Shown: positions 45,301 to 58,086 of the stretch, piece by piece
How positions within the stretch are numbered: position 1 is the first letter of the stretch
Layout: every line of letters starts with the position of its first letter
Assembly (NCBI GenBank): GCA_964020975.1
Contig: CAXHWN010002684.1
Location: 648,932-712,931, forward strand
DNA length: 64,000 nucleotides
Source of the DNA: Hermodice carunculata
Taxonomy: Eukaryota; Annelida; Polychaeta; Eunicida; Amphinomidae
Direction of reading: 5' to 3'
The notes under the pieces: model-generated
Seen by the model: the letters and a program-made list of their open reading frames with translations, nothing else
What the model was told of the DNA's origin: nothing
Database searches by the model: none
Position numbers and translations under genes: made by a program

Positions 45301-45748
45301 CACTTTATACGGGTCTTTCACAGCTAGGCTTTAAACTTTTAAGCCAGCCCTCCTAAGATCGCCTTTTTGAGCTTTGTACATTGATACCATTTACTTGAAA
45401 ATGAAAAACTGAGCATTTACCTGCTATCGCTGAAAACTTGTTGATCTGAAAATATTTGAACACAAATTCGTCAGCATTTATAGATTAGGAACCTGCTAAT
45501 CACAACAAGCTCCTTCTAATAAAAGAGAGAGACAGGTGGGGAGGCAGAAATTTAAACTGATAAAACAATAATTTTATTTATCCTGATACGGAAAACAAAT
45601 TATACTTCCTATTATTAGTTGTATGGTATCATCATGCATGGACATACAAACGATAAAATGACCACAGATACATCATAGAAAACATGTATCTAAGACCAAC
45701 GCGTTTGGTGTCTGACTGAATCCACGCCAGTGATATGTTAAAATTTCA

Positions 45749-45902
<154 letters not shown>

Positions 45903-45929
45903 ATGGAACAGCTTTTCTTATTACTTCAG

Positions 45930-46850
45930 TAATTGATCAGGTGAATAAACATTTAATCAGAAGACTAAATATTTAATCCCAAGATCAAATTGATTTGACT
46001 AGATAAGCAAATGCATTTGTTGGTCCGACCAAACACGGAATATTTGTTTTTCTGATCAATTTGATTTTATGAGAAGAACGAAGTGATTTAACCAGAAAAT
46101 CACATAGATTTGTTCAGAGTAACATTAAATCAAATCAATTTGATCCCATGGACAAATGCATTTGTTCAGATGACTAAATTGATTTTTTCTTCTGATCAAA
46201 GAGAATAAGATATATCCCGATTTATTCATCTTAACAAATTCATTTGATCTGCTGATAAATACAAGTTTCTCCATTGCTAGATAATAAATACTCCCTTTTG
46301 TATGATACCACTACCAGCGTTTCCCTCCATTCTTAACGGAACTCGGACAGTAAGTGTCCGCGCATGCGTAGCACAAAATAATTTTATCCAATGAACAAGT
46401 AGTATTTGCGTATTTGTTTCCGGCGTCAAATGGTATTTGTTGCCTGATTCAAAAACTGTCGGAAGTGATTTTTTACGAATGTAAATGTTTGATCTGCGAA
46501 ACAAATCAGACAGGAAGCGTCAATTAAACTAATTTGGGGGATATTTGGTTCACTGATCAAATCAATTTGATCAGAAGAACAATTTGATTCAATCAGATGA
46601 TATCAAATATCTTCTGTTTATACTTCTGACCAAATCGATTAAATCGTCTGAGCAAATACGTTTGTCCATGTGATCAAATAAAAGTATATTTGTTTCTCTG
46701 ATTAAATTGATTTGATCAATAGAACAATTCGACCAAATCATAATACCAAATTAATGTATTCAGAGGAACAAATACATTTAATCCAATGAACAAATGCATT
46801 TGTTCACGTCATAAAATTGTCCCTCCGATCAAATATTTAATCATCTGATC
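45930..46850. repeat. Minisatellite of ~20 bp palindromic units with unique core
   Basis: Two blocks (about 45930-46265 and 46535-46850) consist of degenerate units spaced about 20-25 bp. The units are near-palindromes such as GGACAAATGCATTTGTTC (46150-46167), TGATCAAATCAATTTGATCA (46554-46573) and GAACAAATGCATTTGTTC (46788-46805). The 270 bp between the blocks (about 46266-46534) is mostly non-repetitive. AT microsatellites flank both sides. I see no coding content. Confidence 0.75.

Positions 46851-46854
<4 letters not shown>

Positions 46855-46916
<62 letters not shown>
46855..46916. repeat. (TA)n microsatellite
   Basis: About 31 AT units closing the palindromic minisatellite region on the right. 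Confidence 0.95.
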
Positions 46917-46920
<4 letters not shown>

Positions 46921-49900
46921 GATGTGATATTTCGTGATATCTTGTTGCAGGCCTTCTGGTCAGCCCCTTGACATTGCAGTCATTGAGGCTATGAAACCCT
47001 TCTTTTAAAATTTTGCCGACAAAGAACCTCCAAAAAAAAAAAAACATGCGAATGAGGAGCTTCGAAATGTTGTGTGGCCTGTTGTACCTAAAGGCCAGTA
47101 TCACTCTCCAGAACAAGTGCAACTCGGACTTGATGTGTGCTACATGTGATACAAGAATGGACGCTAGCCACTGCATTCTTCTTGTTTGGGGAGGATTCTG
47201 TTTAGCTGAAGACTGTGTCTGATCAGATATTTTACAGTGGATAGATTCTAAGAAATTTGCAGGCTGTGCATATACGAGCTCTTGTGCGGCCAAGGAGAAC
47301 AGAAAATAAACGAAGGCAGAGTCGATCACACCAGCTGAAAGCCTTACATAAAAACAAGGGACTCATGTATGAATCTGGATAGTTGCATGGTAGCACCAAG
47401 TCGTCAGTCGCGGGTAAGCATGCCCCGCCCAAATGTCTACAATGCAGCCAGCTGGGCAAAGGGTATCCAAGGGTTTGCAACGTGCAAAATAGACTACATG
47501 TATATAAAACCAATGTGTCAAAGCAATACAAGTAAAAGTAAAGATGTCCCTTTTCATAAATAAATGTTGAGTTGTCCAGACACTGTGCACAGACACTGAC
47601 AGTTGGCTGGTTGTCCGAAAAGGGGTATGTGAAACATGGGTGCACATAAGCGGATAAATACATGTGATCTTTGGGTTCTTCTACAATAAACAATTTTAGC
47701 ACACCTGGTGTTTCTTGTCTACTTGGAAACAGTTTGATGGATGTGTATGCCAAAACATCATATGAACTATGCATTTTATAGGTTTCTTGCTGCTATCGAA
47801 CACCTAGAATATGAAGATGTAATCGTGGAATTTGAAGATCAACAGCTTTGATATCTCAGCCTTTACAAGTATTTATTTTCATGAAATATATACATAAATA
47901 TGTGCAAGTTTATATCTTTATACTTATTCCTGTTTTTTCCCTGGCTTTTTGCTAATACTTGTGTCATAATCACTTGCTGCAGTCCTGAAAGCCACAATAG
48001 AAATTTCAATTTAAAAATTGAAACTAAATTGACCATAACGTGTCTGATCTGAGTCAATCTCTGAATCACATTTTCACACAGACTGCCATGCAGAATTGTG
48101 CCATCGGGACTTTGCATGCAGATTCCCGGAACTCTCCTTCCACATTCAAGGACAGCATTGCTTGCAAATATGCAAGACCAAACTGGGCAACGTATAACTG
48201 CGGCTTTCAGGGCCGAATTCGTTTTCCTAAAAAAACATATACTTTAAAAACAAAATGGGACTGACATGAAGTGCATCATTAAGCATTTCATGATGTTGAT
48301 TGTCAGGAAAGCCAGCATTCCGTTTTGTATGATAGTCTAAAACGTAAACATGTCTCACCAATGTTACGTACTATAAGTCACGGGACCCAAAAGGATCGTT
48401 CCGAGATGCAATTTTAGAAAAGAAATACGTATACATTATGATCTGACAGTGTAAATGTACACGTTACTCTAGTTGGGAGCTTCGGAATTTTCCTGCGATG
48501 CATACGCTTGTATAGATAAATTATTCATATACTTCTATCTATTATTGTTCTACCTTGTTCCCCTCGCCTGGTTGAAATGTTATAAGATTTTGTTTTTGTA
48601 TTGCAATTTGGAACATTGCCAGACCATTAATTATGACATCCGGGTAGGCAATTACTTTGATACCAGTGGCAGAATTGTAGTATATCTAGCTACCCGTGAA
48701 AGCACTTGGTTTATCAACAATCATTGTTTCTACAATATTCATAGGCTTTTATCCTCATAAAACACGCTTACATTTAGTGTCTGTGCCCATATGCAGTATT
48801 GCAAAATCGCATCTTTCTTTGTGACATGGTTTTCTTCATTTTCAAATGCTGCGACTCCACGTTTCAGTCTTTTTTTTTCTAATAACATCACAGACGTTTG
48901 CATAATTATGTATACGCTCCTGATAACATGAGTGTCAATTTTTTCAGATAGAAGTCGAAATAGGGACACTTTAAGCTTATTGTCAGCATATTTATATTCT
49001 ATGATTATGAACACAAAAGTTGTGTCAAGCATTGAAATTATTCTTAGCCTGAGACATCCGAATGACCAGGGTTTCTCCCATACATCAACATCCTCTGCCT
49101 CTTAATGCTGGCGTCTCCGTGTTTCTGTTTCTTTTTTGGATCTCGGCATCTCTGTGACTACTTTACAGACACCTAACCATAGTAAAGAGATTCTAAGAAT
49201 TTGCTATCAAGTGTGTCTGTTCGGTGGGAAGCTCTTCCTGAATATGTGGGAGAAATCTGGGCTGTAGGCAACAGATGTGCGGGTAAATGCTCATGGTATA
49301 TGGCTACAAAGCAGCCTTGCATCAGTGGCCTTGTTCAAGCAAACCTGAGACAATAGCAGGAATTAATCCTAATTGGATAAAAGGGGCCATCGTTTTCGGA
49401 ACATAATTGAATGGCTAATGTCTTCTAGGCATAGGGCAGGCTGGTACTTTGATGTACCGTGCTGGGGTTCATTACCATATCCAAGTACACACATGTCACA
49501 TAATAGTAGATAATGGCACAATCTAATATTTGAACTGCTTTTTCTCATATAAAAGTCAAATTTTCATTTTTTTTAAACTTCATATACTAGACTTCTTGAA
49601 AATGATAAAACCTGATTTGGAGTGTTGCCAAACATTAACTTCCTTGTGTCCAACTTAAGATGGCTTTATAATTTCAGAAAGCCTAAAGGACAAGTAGCAC
49701 AACATAAAGAAGCATTGAGTACATAAATCTTTGAAAGAGTCAATAGGACTAGTTTATATCCACATCAACCCAGATGCGTTATTTCATATTTCAGACTGTT
49801 GTATTTCTCTTAGAGGTAAGAGCATCTTGAACATTACAAATATCTGCCCCAAATACTTCTTTACAGCTTTTGAGAGGACTTATTGCTATATCCTCTCACA

Positions 49901-49969
49901 GCTCAAGGGAAAAATATTTTTCTAAGTGGCATCAAAAATGAAAAGAGATATATTCATAATACCTCAAAG
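46917..49969. other. No gene recognised
   Basis: A possible decayed transposase scrap at about 46950-47000 reads SGQPLDIAVIEAMKPFF, similar in form to pogo/Tigger 'QPLD(V/I)' motifs, but it is too short to call. A long minus-strand frame (47232-47774) has no recognisable features. The rest is short open frames only. Confidence 0.35.
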
Positions 49970-50870
49970 TTACAAAAGAAGAATTAAAGAAGGCACGTGA
50001 TTCAAATGTATAAGAGGACATTTTGGAGATGAGCAAGAACATGCATAAAATCAGAAAAAGTTATTGGCAGAATGGTTCATGGACTAGTTTATGAGGAAAC
50101 CAAGTGTGTACCAAGTGTAAAGATAGTTTAAGATGTGACACAGCCCTTTTGCCACAAAGACCAGTGGGTAATCCTACTGAGAGGATGACTATGCTCGTAA
50201 AATGATCGTTACCAGAAGGTGCTTGGGGTAATTGTTATTCGGTGACGATTTCAGACTGTTAAACCAAGAATATTGAGACATATGCTATAATCAACCAGGA
50301 AGCTGAAATACATACAATGGCATACAGTCCAAACTCAAATGAACAGGTGGAATAATTAAAAAAAATAATGGTGAGATATTATGTACCTGAATGTCAATAA
50401 ATCAGCCAGGCTGCGATGCACATTGGGGATGGCCAATTGTACTTATGTACTAGTAGTGGGTCAAAGGTTGATGGTTTCATGCTTGGGTTGGAAAACTCCA
50501 GTCCTGTTTCTACAGTAGCTGAGACAAAGAAATCACAGCTATTTTGTTTCAGTTGAGGATCATATGTAGCAGCTGAAAACTGCGATATTGCTTAGTTATG
50601 AAAAGGTCAAAACTACTTATTTACCCCGTTCATTAGAGACAAAATCATATTATGATAAGTCCATTGTAAGCCTTTCAAGATAGGTTATTTAATTTGGGAA
50701 GTCTGTAAAGGACATCAAATCAGGACAAATTTTGTCTTTGGCAGCCTGGCATGAAAGTTTTAAAGTTTTGTCAGATGTAAAGTACCAGATAAAATGAAAC
50801 AGGTGCTAGAATCTGTGTGGTAGAACATTTTGGTTCTTAAAAACTGCTCAAGGTTGACATCAGGAAGCGA
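49970..50870 (+). mobile_element. Gypsy-type LTR retrotransposon fossil (integrase region)
   Basis: A broken fragment of a Gypsy/Metaviridae pol gene. Pieces resembling the integrase zinc-finger region (about 49990-50140), the integrase core (about 50150-50370) and the sequence after the integrase (about 50680-50850) occur in order. No long terminal repeats were recognised. It has many breaks, and its age is probably great. Confidence 0.6.
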
Positions 50871-53800
50871 TTTCTGTCCAAAAGCAGGACAACCAGTCTT
50901 TCAACAAGATATTAGAACTGGGCAAAATTATTGGGGTGTTTAATGTCGAGACACAAGGATGAGTCCAAAGTCTCATCGAGTCTGTCATAGACAGACAAAT
51001 AGAAGAAATAGATAAAACTTCATCTTTATAAGACATTTTGCAGATTTGCTTGGTTTTATCAAGGAAAATGCATGTTTCATATTTTTTTCCTTGACAGGGA
51101 AGCTTTGTAGAGTCCACTTTGGGATAGATCCCTTTGTTGGCACTAGTTTGGAAAGAATAATTGCTTTTCCATCAAGAAAAATGAATGAAGTTTGCAGTCA
51201 GATTATCCCTTACTTGTCAGTGCATTTGATTGTCTTTTTTTTCATTAATTCCCTTCTGTTGGGGTCGAATTGGTGCAGCTCTGGCATATTTAGAATGTCT
51301 GTCCTTTTGTATACGTGAGTAACATTTTCAGTGCGCAGGTTAGGACATCTGGTTAAAGAGGTTTGGCTTTACAATTATGCTTTGACACCTATCTGCTTTA
51401 ATCTCCGTCCTTTACAAAAAAAAAACTTTTTGGTATCACTGCTCTGGGCCAATTCTGTGTTGAGGTCTGCTTAGATTGTGTTTGACGTCCATGCAATGGG
51501 ATTGCATGTGAGTGAATTTTCACTGCGCATGGGACTTCCTTTTTCCTCTGTAGGTCCAAAGCATATAAATCTATACTTTCGTTGCTACATTTTGTGGGGT
51601 GGTATATACCTGTACAGGCCACTTTCTATGGTTCTGCTATGTTGTTATGTGGCACAAGTATTTGTTTTTGTAATATATTCTATAATGACAGCTTATGTTT
51701 TAATTGAGTGCCAAACTGGGACCTTCCACATGTAGGTAACTGAACTCATGAAGTAATTGTCCGATTTTCCTTGGTCTATCGTGATTAAATTCCCAAACAG
51801 GCACTAGTTTTGCACATCGGAAGGCCAAATGCTTTTCCAGGGATGTAAGAAAGTTATTTTGCAGAAGGTTGCATCGAGTTTAAAGCTGCTTTCTACTGCA
51901 AAAGTAAATAAGAGAATTTTGTAAGAAATCGTGCTCTCTCAAATAAAAGCTGAAACAGGAATCTTCTGATATTTCTTCGGGAGTGAGGCTGGTTCATGAT
52001 ACAAGTAGATTGATGTTTGGTTAGATAAATCATTGTAAATTCACATTACTAAATTCAGCTTTAAATTGGCGAGCGCTGGTTTGGCAAATATATGTGCTTG
52101 GTTGTAGACTGTGGCGCATGAAAAATATGAAGAATGTGTATTTGAAGACGCGGTTTTACATATGTTATTGTGTATACTGGGTCGTGAAACGTGAGGTAAT
52201 TTTATATATGCAGAGATAATATGTAGTGTGGCTAATAACGTGTTTAGACAGGAAAGGACCAGGCAGAAGAAGCAGCATATGAACTGGCTATGGTAGACAT
52301 GTATTTATTCCCGTAGCGTACAGAGACCTTTGGTGGTGAGGTATAAAGATGTTAAACCAGGGATCAGATCTTAATTCTAGATTATACTACATCTCCCGTT
52401 TACAAGACTGTAAAGTGTCAGCATCAGCAGATTAGGAGCTAGTTTACAGTCCAGCTTTTTTGCTCACACATAGAAGACTTTTTAACCTGTATCTTTGACA
52501 CAAACATTTGTCTGCTTGTAGTAGTTACACGTGTCTCAATTAGTACTGATGACATGCCACAATTGAGTATATATTCTGGATGTTGCATGGATATATATAT
52601 TACCCCTATCCCTTAACATGCATCCCTTGTAAAAGGGGATGCAAACAGTGTTTAGTCTCACCATTAGCCGCTGCTGCGTAATTTATATTCCTTATATATC
52701 TGTCCCCTCTTGACCAGTTGCCTCCTAAGTTTGAACAGATTACCTATAGGGCTTGGGAATTTTTTCCATATAACAATATATAACCTTGAGGTCAATGGTC
52801 AAGGTCAAATCCCTCTTGCATTTTTCTGCTGACTCAGCAATTTTAACATATTGGCTCATACATGTACCTTTTGAATGGTGCAACACAGGCCCAAGGTTAC
52901 TATATCACGTTAACAGGAAAGTACCTATGGGCTTTCGATTTGTATGGTTTGTTTTAAACCTGTCTGACTTGAAGGGTCAAACTACATATAATCCTGCTGA
53001 TTACTATGCAAGTCAATGGGGATTGCAATGCAAATTTACATTCTCCACTTCTCCAAAACAATTGTCCAGATTCACTTCAAGCATGGTGGGGATGTACGTG
53101 AGGTAAGTATCCACCATTTTCAAATGGTCATGCTACAATGATTTTATTATTTTCATTGTCGTTTTTTTTGGGGGGGGGGGTTGACTTTCCGATTAATGTC
53201 CCTTAACATTCGAGGAGGTTGTCAATCAATTCTTGGCCAATCGCATGAATAAAAGAGCCTCTGGAGTACGGAAAACATTATTTAGTGATCTGTCAAACGA
53301 CGACAGCGACAGTCTGGTTTCAAAGTGTGACGTCATGGAGGCGGCCCTTCCGGCCCCTTGACCTCAAGCCTGGCAACGAAAGTTGTGTTATCTTGTTTTG
53401 GTGGGGCGGCCTACGGCCGCTCGTGGTCAGTGCACGGATGGCGGGCTTTGTCTTCTGCCCCTGCCTCTTCATCCCGTTTTAGGGATAGTATTTTATTGTA
53501 TTTATTCCTATCTGTATACTTTATGTAGTTAGCTTGTTAGACTCGTCTGTAGACTTTACTTAGTAAGCTTGTCATTATTTTGTAGTTATTTTCTCCATGA
53601 GTTTCTCTCATTTCTCTTTCCAACCTGAGTTTTGTAACGCGTTTTTGTGTGTTTTCTCTGCTGTTCACATTTATGCTTATTTCGCTGCGTTTGTTTGTAC
53701 TTTTATTTCCACATCCCTGGGTTTCGATAAAATATTACTATGTACGTGGGTACTGTTGATTAAGGTGCCAGTTTTTTCCCGTCTGTCTTTGCTGTGCAGG

Positions 53801-53982
53801 ACCACTGGGGTAATCCATCACGGCACGGCCTTTGAAGGGACATCATCTGACGATTCCTGCTCCTCTTGAACATTTAAAGTCTCCCTTTATTAGAACGCAA
53901 AACAAGCAAGATAACTATAAAGTAAACCACTAAGGCTATGATATGTTAGCATGTTTGCATCATTTCGGTGCCCACAAACATA
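50871..53982. other. No gene recognised
   Basis: Contains a 106-codon frame (52786-53106) ending near a good GAG|GTAAGT donor but with no recognised domain. There is also a slightly GC-richer patch at 53200-53480 with a polar stretch SNDDSDSLV, and a G run at about 53169. None is strong enough to call a gene. Confidence 0.35.
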
Positions 53983-54011
53983 TACTGAACCCCAATGAAA
54001 AGTATCCACAT
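53983..54011 (+). repeat. Tc1 left terminal inverted repeat
   Basis: 29 bp, starting TACTGAACCCC and ending TATCCACAT; perfect match to the reverse complement of the right end. Confidence 0.95.
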
Positions 54012-54276
54012 AAAAAAATTAACACATTAATTTTGTAAGTTACTAAGTACTGTGTGTGCATATATGCATGGTTTGGAGCCTACATCAGGGTCATTCAGGA
54101 CAACTTTTTAACTTTTGCTGGGTTGTTACATAATGCATGTGACTTTTGTGCACCGAATATGGCTTCTGACCACCACTCCTATTGGATGGCTAAAATGACC
54201 TGATGTTTTCAGTGGCTTTAAAAAGGGATGTTCAGCCAAGAAAAAAGCCAGTGGTCTCAGGTGTGTTGAGGCGATC

Positions 54277-55296
54277 ATGCCGCGTCTGAGCCAAGGTCAA
54301 AGACACCATGCTTTGGGGCTTGCAGAGGGTGGAGTCCCAATCACTCAAATCGCACAAAGAATGGCGTGTACTCGGCGCACCATCCAACGACTAATTGAAC
54401 GGCAACAAGAAACTGGATCCGTAGATGATCGGCCTAGGCCTGGCCGAGAAAGAGTGACAACACCTGGCCAAGACCGTCACATCCGGCTGATGCACCTGCG
54501 AGACCGTTTCCGTACAGCAGCCCAAACAGCCCGTGAGACTCAAGGGGTGAATCACCGTCCTGTCAGTAGTTCTACTGTGGAGAGGCGACTGAGGAGCAGT
54601 GGCCTAACAGCCAGAAGACCTTACAGGGGTAACCTGCTGACCCAACCCAGAAGAGAAAGACGACTGCAGTGGTGTAGAGCACACTCCAGGTGGACTCGCC
54701 AGCAGTGGAATACCGTCCTTTTTACTGACGAGTCCCGTTTTTGTGTCAGCAGAGCAGATGGCAGAGAACGTATGTGGCGCCGGACTGGGGAGAGATATGC
54801 AGATGCCTGTGTCCGTCAGGCAGATCGATGGGGTGGACCCTCTGTCATGGTGTGGGCAGGCATCAGCAACCGCTACCGGACACCCCTAGTGGTCATTCAA
54901 GGGATCCTCAATGCTAGGCGGTACATTGATGAGGTGCTGGAGCCGCACATGGTCCCATTTATGGAGCAGCATCAAGATCTGGCGATCTTTCAGCAGGACA
55001 ATGCACGTGCACACTCTGCAAGATTAACAATGAACTTTCTCAATGAGAACAACATCAATGTCATGGAATGGCCAGCGTTCTCACCCGATCTGAGCCCTAT
55101 TGAATATTTGTGGGATCAGTTAGGCCAAGGTATTCAACGGAGGACACCTAGGCCTACTACCCGAAACCAGCTGATCCAAGCTCTGCAGGAAGAATGGAAT
55201 AATGTTCCCCAACACAGAATTCAAACCCTGGTCAGCAGTATGCGCCGCAGATGTATAGCATGTGTTGATGCTCGAGGTGGCCACATCCCATATTGA
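54277..55296 (+). CDS. Tc1-like transposase, DD34E
   Basis: 339 residues, the usual size for Tc1 transposases, read from ATG 54277 without a break. The N-terminal half is a paired-type DNA-binding region: a first helix-turn-helix at about 5-45 (ITQIAQRMACTRRTIQRLI), a GRPR/AT-hook-like link (RPRPGRERV, 52-60), and a second helix-turn-helix at about 65-118. The catalytic DDE triad is complete: Asp151 in LFTDESRF, Asp241 in FQQDNARAH, and Glu276 in SPDLSPIEYLWD, with exactly 34 residues between the last two. It would cut and paste the flanking element at TA sites in the nucleus. GC content is visibly higher than the surroundings, consistent with an incoming element. Confidence 0.95.
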   Translation: MPRLSQGQRHHALGLAEGGVPITQIAQRMACTRRTIQRLIERQQETGSVDDRPRPGRERVTTPGQDRHIRLMHLRDRFRTAAQTARETQGVNHRPVSSSTVERRLRSSGLTARRPYRGNLLTQPRRERRLQWCRAHSRWTRQQWNTVLFTDESRFCVSRADGRERMWRRTGERYADACVRQADRWGGPSVMVWAGISNRYRTPLVVIQGILNARRYIDEVLEPHMVPFMEQHQDLAIFQQDNARAHSARLTMNFLNENNINVMEWPAFSPDLSPIEYLWDQLGQGIQRRTPRPTTRNQLIQALQEEWNNVPQHRIQTLVSSMRRRCIACVDARGGHIPY

Positions 55297-55479
55297 ACAG
55301 AAAAATTTGTGTGACTTTCAATTAGGGCAGTTAATGACATTTTTTGCCTGTAAGTGACGTTAATGTCGGTAGAGCGTGACATTATTTTTACGCCAGAAAA
55401 GTGAATGCTTTGTTAAGTTCTAAGCACGTCTAGGTATGAAATGTTTCAAGTATAAACAATAAAATACTTCAAAATTGGC

Positions 55480-55508
55480 ATGTGGATACTTTTCATTGGG
55501 GTTCAGTA
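55480..55508 (-). repeat. Tc1 right terminal inverted repeat
   Basis: 29 bp, reads ATGTGGATAC...GGTTCAGTA on the plus strand; perfect inverse of the left end, followed by TA. Confidence 0.95.
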
Positions 55509-55510
55509 TA

Positions 55511-56225
55511 CTTTCGGCATGTCGCATTGCCGCCCTGTTACCACTCTCCTTTTGCCATGGGCCGTTGCTACCTGCAGCCACGTGACAGGCTGTTAAGTAT
55601 GATTGACGAGCGGCATTGTTCCGTTTGGGGGCTGAAAACCAAAAGACTGACACATGGACGTTCGGATGTCCACATGCCTGTGTGGTTTTTGGCGTTTTTC
55701 TTATATTTCTACTTTAGTTAAAAGCTTGAAATTATGACAACTAATATAAAGGACATTCATCTTGTAAAAACCGTTAAAATCTTAAAATTGGCCTAGCAAA
55801 GGTTTTTGGAGTCTTACCTGTCCTTAAGAAGTGTAACTTACTCTGTTAATATGAATAAATTTAGTTTCTGAGCATTTTTCTCTAACAGAATACCTGGAGG
55901 GTGTGGGGCAGATTACTACAAGTGACCTGACGTTTGAGAAATGCTTTATTTGACAAGTAATGGAGGAGACAAAACTTCCCCTTTGACCTTTCTCAGTAAA
56001 TTTGGACTTTTGGGTCAGATTTAAATGTTAAGAGAAGTGCTCATGAGAAGCAAGAGAATTATTGTAGTGAGCTGCACGTGGTTTGTATACACATATTTAT
56101 CAGCGGCATAGAGTAATGTCGTGAACGCAGCTCTGCTAAATTTACCTGCTTTTAAACCCAGTTCCCTTTCTAAAAAGCAAATGGTTCAATTGAGGTAGTT
56201 ATGTGTGAGTGTCATATATTTTACC

Positions 56226-56318
<93 letters not shown>

Positions 56319-56684
56319 ATTTTTAGCACTTTTCCAGAATCATCACAGATTTAGTGCTGAAAGCTGCTGGAAATGTACTTTGTGAAAGTGTTAAATAAGT
56401 TTTTAATATATTTTTTGATAATGCAGAATCTTAGATTTCAGCGAATTTCCAATGCAGATATTTGTCCGTCACGCCCCAGTTAAGTTTTTTTGCATTTGTT
56501 CGTCTTTTAAGATCAAATCTAAAACAAAATGTTTTCTTCGAAAGTGTTAGGCGGATCGCTTTTCAACTGCAATGGCACACCTTGGGTCTTCTAAATTTCA
56601 ATGATTTTGACAGGTGGCTCTCTAACTTTTCAGTAGTTTTTTATGGATTCCTGTTTTCTCACAATTTTTTTTTCTTCTCCCAAG
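55511..56684. other. No gene recognised
   Basis: AT-rich apart from the first 150 bp, which continue the slightly GC-richer sequence interrupted by the Tc1 insertion. Holds the AT microsatellite at 56227-56312. Confidence 0.4.
56227..56312. repeat. (TA)n microsatellite
   Basis: About 43 AT units. Confidence 0.95.
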
Positions 56685-56811
56685 GCACAAGTTGTATTCA
56701 GTTCAAACGTAATGACATTGCTCTTGGACTCTTTCTGCATTAAGTTTGGCTTTACATGGTGCTGCGAGCATATCCTGATTTTTCATGCATTATTGAATTT
56801 AGGACTTATTG
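56685..56811 (+). CDS. Candidate exon upstream of the 57.8 kb exon
   Basis: A pyrimidine tract and TCTCCCAAG precede 56685; the donor GTAAGG starts at 56812 after one codon base (phase 1), matching the phase-1 acceptor at 57769. The frame includes an internal ATG (56711) and a hydrophobic segment HILIFHALLNLGLIG, which could serve as a signal peptide or membrane anchor. Supported by splice form only; no homology recognised. Confidence 0.3.
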
Positions 56812-56939
56812 GTAAGGGAACACGTACATTTTAGCAGCCTTACTTTGCACATGTCAGCAACTGTGGCATATTGTCTATGTAATGGCGGACCCTAGGTCCC
56901 AAATTAATTTAAAACACCAACAGAAATGTACTTTCAGGG

Positions 56940-57140
56940 CTGGTATTGGTGTTGTTGATTTTGACCTTAAGTGACCGTCGAAGGTCAAACTGACATCTTG
57001 GCTTATTGTTGGGTCATGGTCCATTCTCGATCCTTGATTACAATAAAATACTAAAAATAAATTACCTATTTTGGTTTCTTGTGGTTTACCTACTTTGACT
57101 TTCAGTGACCTTGACAAGTCAAACAAACACCCTGGCTTAT
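56940..57140. repeat. Duplicated segment with AAGGTCA/TGACCTT words
   Basis: About 56955-57045 and 57095-57165 share TTTGACCTT/TTGACTTT..AGTGACC, AGTCAAAC/GGTCAAAC, CTTGGCTTAT..TTGG and TATGGT/CATGGT. An old local duplication. Confidence 0.45.
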
Positions 57141-57768
57141 ATCTTGGTTATGGTGGGTCCTCTTACTGTACACATAAAATATGATGCCTCCAATACTGTG
57201 AATAAGAGACAAGATATTGCAAACTGAGATGATAATCTTACTAGAAAATGACTATGCTATCATTTCGAAGTTAACAGGACCTCATCGGTCCCTGAACGGA
57301 GGTAAATTGAGCACAGGATTGTCACAGTATTCCGTTTTGTTTTGTTTTGTTTCGTTTTTCTTGGAGGACTAAGCACCCATTGACCACGTAACTATATAAT
57401 CTGACATGAGTTCAAAATCAAACTAAGTATACAAGACTTTGCATCAACCAAGATTTAAAATCCAAGGCACTTTCAAAATGCAAACCTGTTCTATTGTAGA
57501 CTACCACTGAGGCCTACCACCCAGGCTCTACCTCACAAATGGTCATCACCAGAGTGTTGGTTGTATAGCATGTTCTGCTGAATCCAATTTTGGCCTAGCA
57601 ATTGTGGGGAAGGGGAGGGGGGTTTTGCTAGCTCTGACCATCTGACACGGCCAATGTAGTACCACTGAATTGTGATACAGTGATGAGAGTTGGTAACCAT
57701 CATGTTGGTGAGCAATCATCTTCAGGTTCAATACCAGCTGAACCTTTAACTTAATTTCATATCTACAG

Positions 57769-58086
57769 CATTCATCTATAAGGGGGCATTTAAAAATTCT
57801 ATCCCATTTACTGAAGGTAGAGCTCAATATAAAGAACTAAATGACCCAGGTGACAGCACCAAGCAGTCTGTAAGTGAGGCAAAAACCTGCGCTTCTCAGT
57901 TTCAAGCTTCTCCGTCATCATGTGTGGTGTGCGTACCTGTTTACTTCACAGAGGGTGATATACAAAAGACATCTACAGGTCCTACACAAGTCCACATTAC
58001 GAATTTCTTTATTTGGAAACAGAGTTTTGAAACAGATGCACAACAAAGACCATATTCCGAAAATTCCGGAAGAGTTGATCTAGTTA
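57769..58086 (+). CDS. Candidate exon of an unrecognised gene (105+ residues)
   Basis: The acceptor ATATCTACAG ends at 57768 and the donor GTAAGT starts at 58087; phase 1 at both ends, as in the Ig receptor. The frame is fully open for 318 nt with ordinary amino-acid composition: FIYKGAFKNSIPFTEGRAQY early, a Cys pair SSCVVCVPVYF in the middle, and ITNFFIWKQSFETDAQQ later. I do not recognise the family. A cytoplasmic or linker exon of a receptor-like gene is possible. Strong splice sites and length make chance less likely. Confidence 0.45.

Larger units (their letters stand above)
53983..55508 (+). mobile_element. Structurally complete Tc1-like transposon
   Basis: The 1526 bp element starts TACTGAACCCCAATG (53983) and ends in its exact reverse complement (55508). 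The terminal inverted repeats are perfect over 29 bp. TA target duplications lie at 53981-53982 and 55509-55510. It contains one uninterrupted transposase frame. Identical repeats and an open frame suggest recent insertion and possible activity, which is inferred, not shown. Confidence 0.95.

Noticed and set aside
47232-47774. Minus-strand open frame of 180 codons
   Set aside because: Long for the window, but Cys/Leu/Tyr-rich with no domain, no splice context and no homologue I recognise; best treated as chance until expression is shown.
52786-53106. 106-codon frame ending at a strong GAG|GTAAGT donor
   Set aside because: The donor is good, but no acceptor, domain or partner exon was found; left as a note only.
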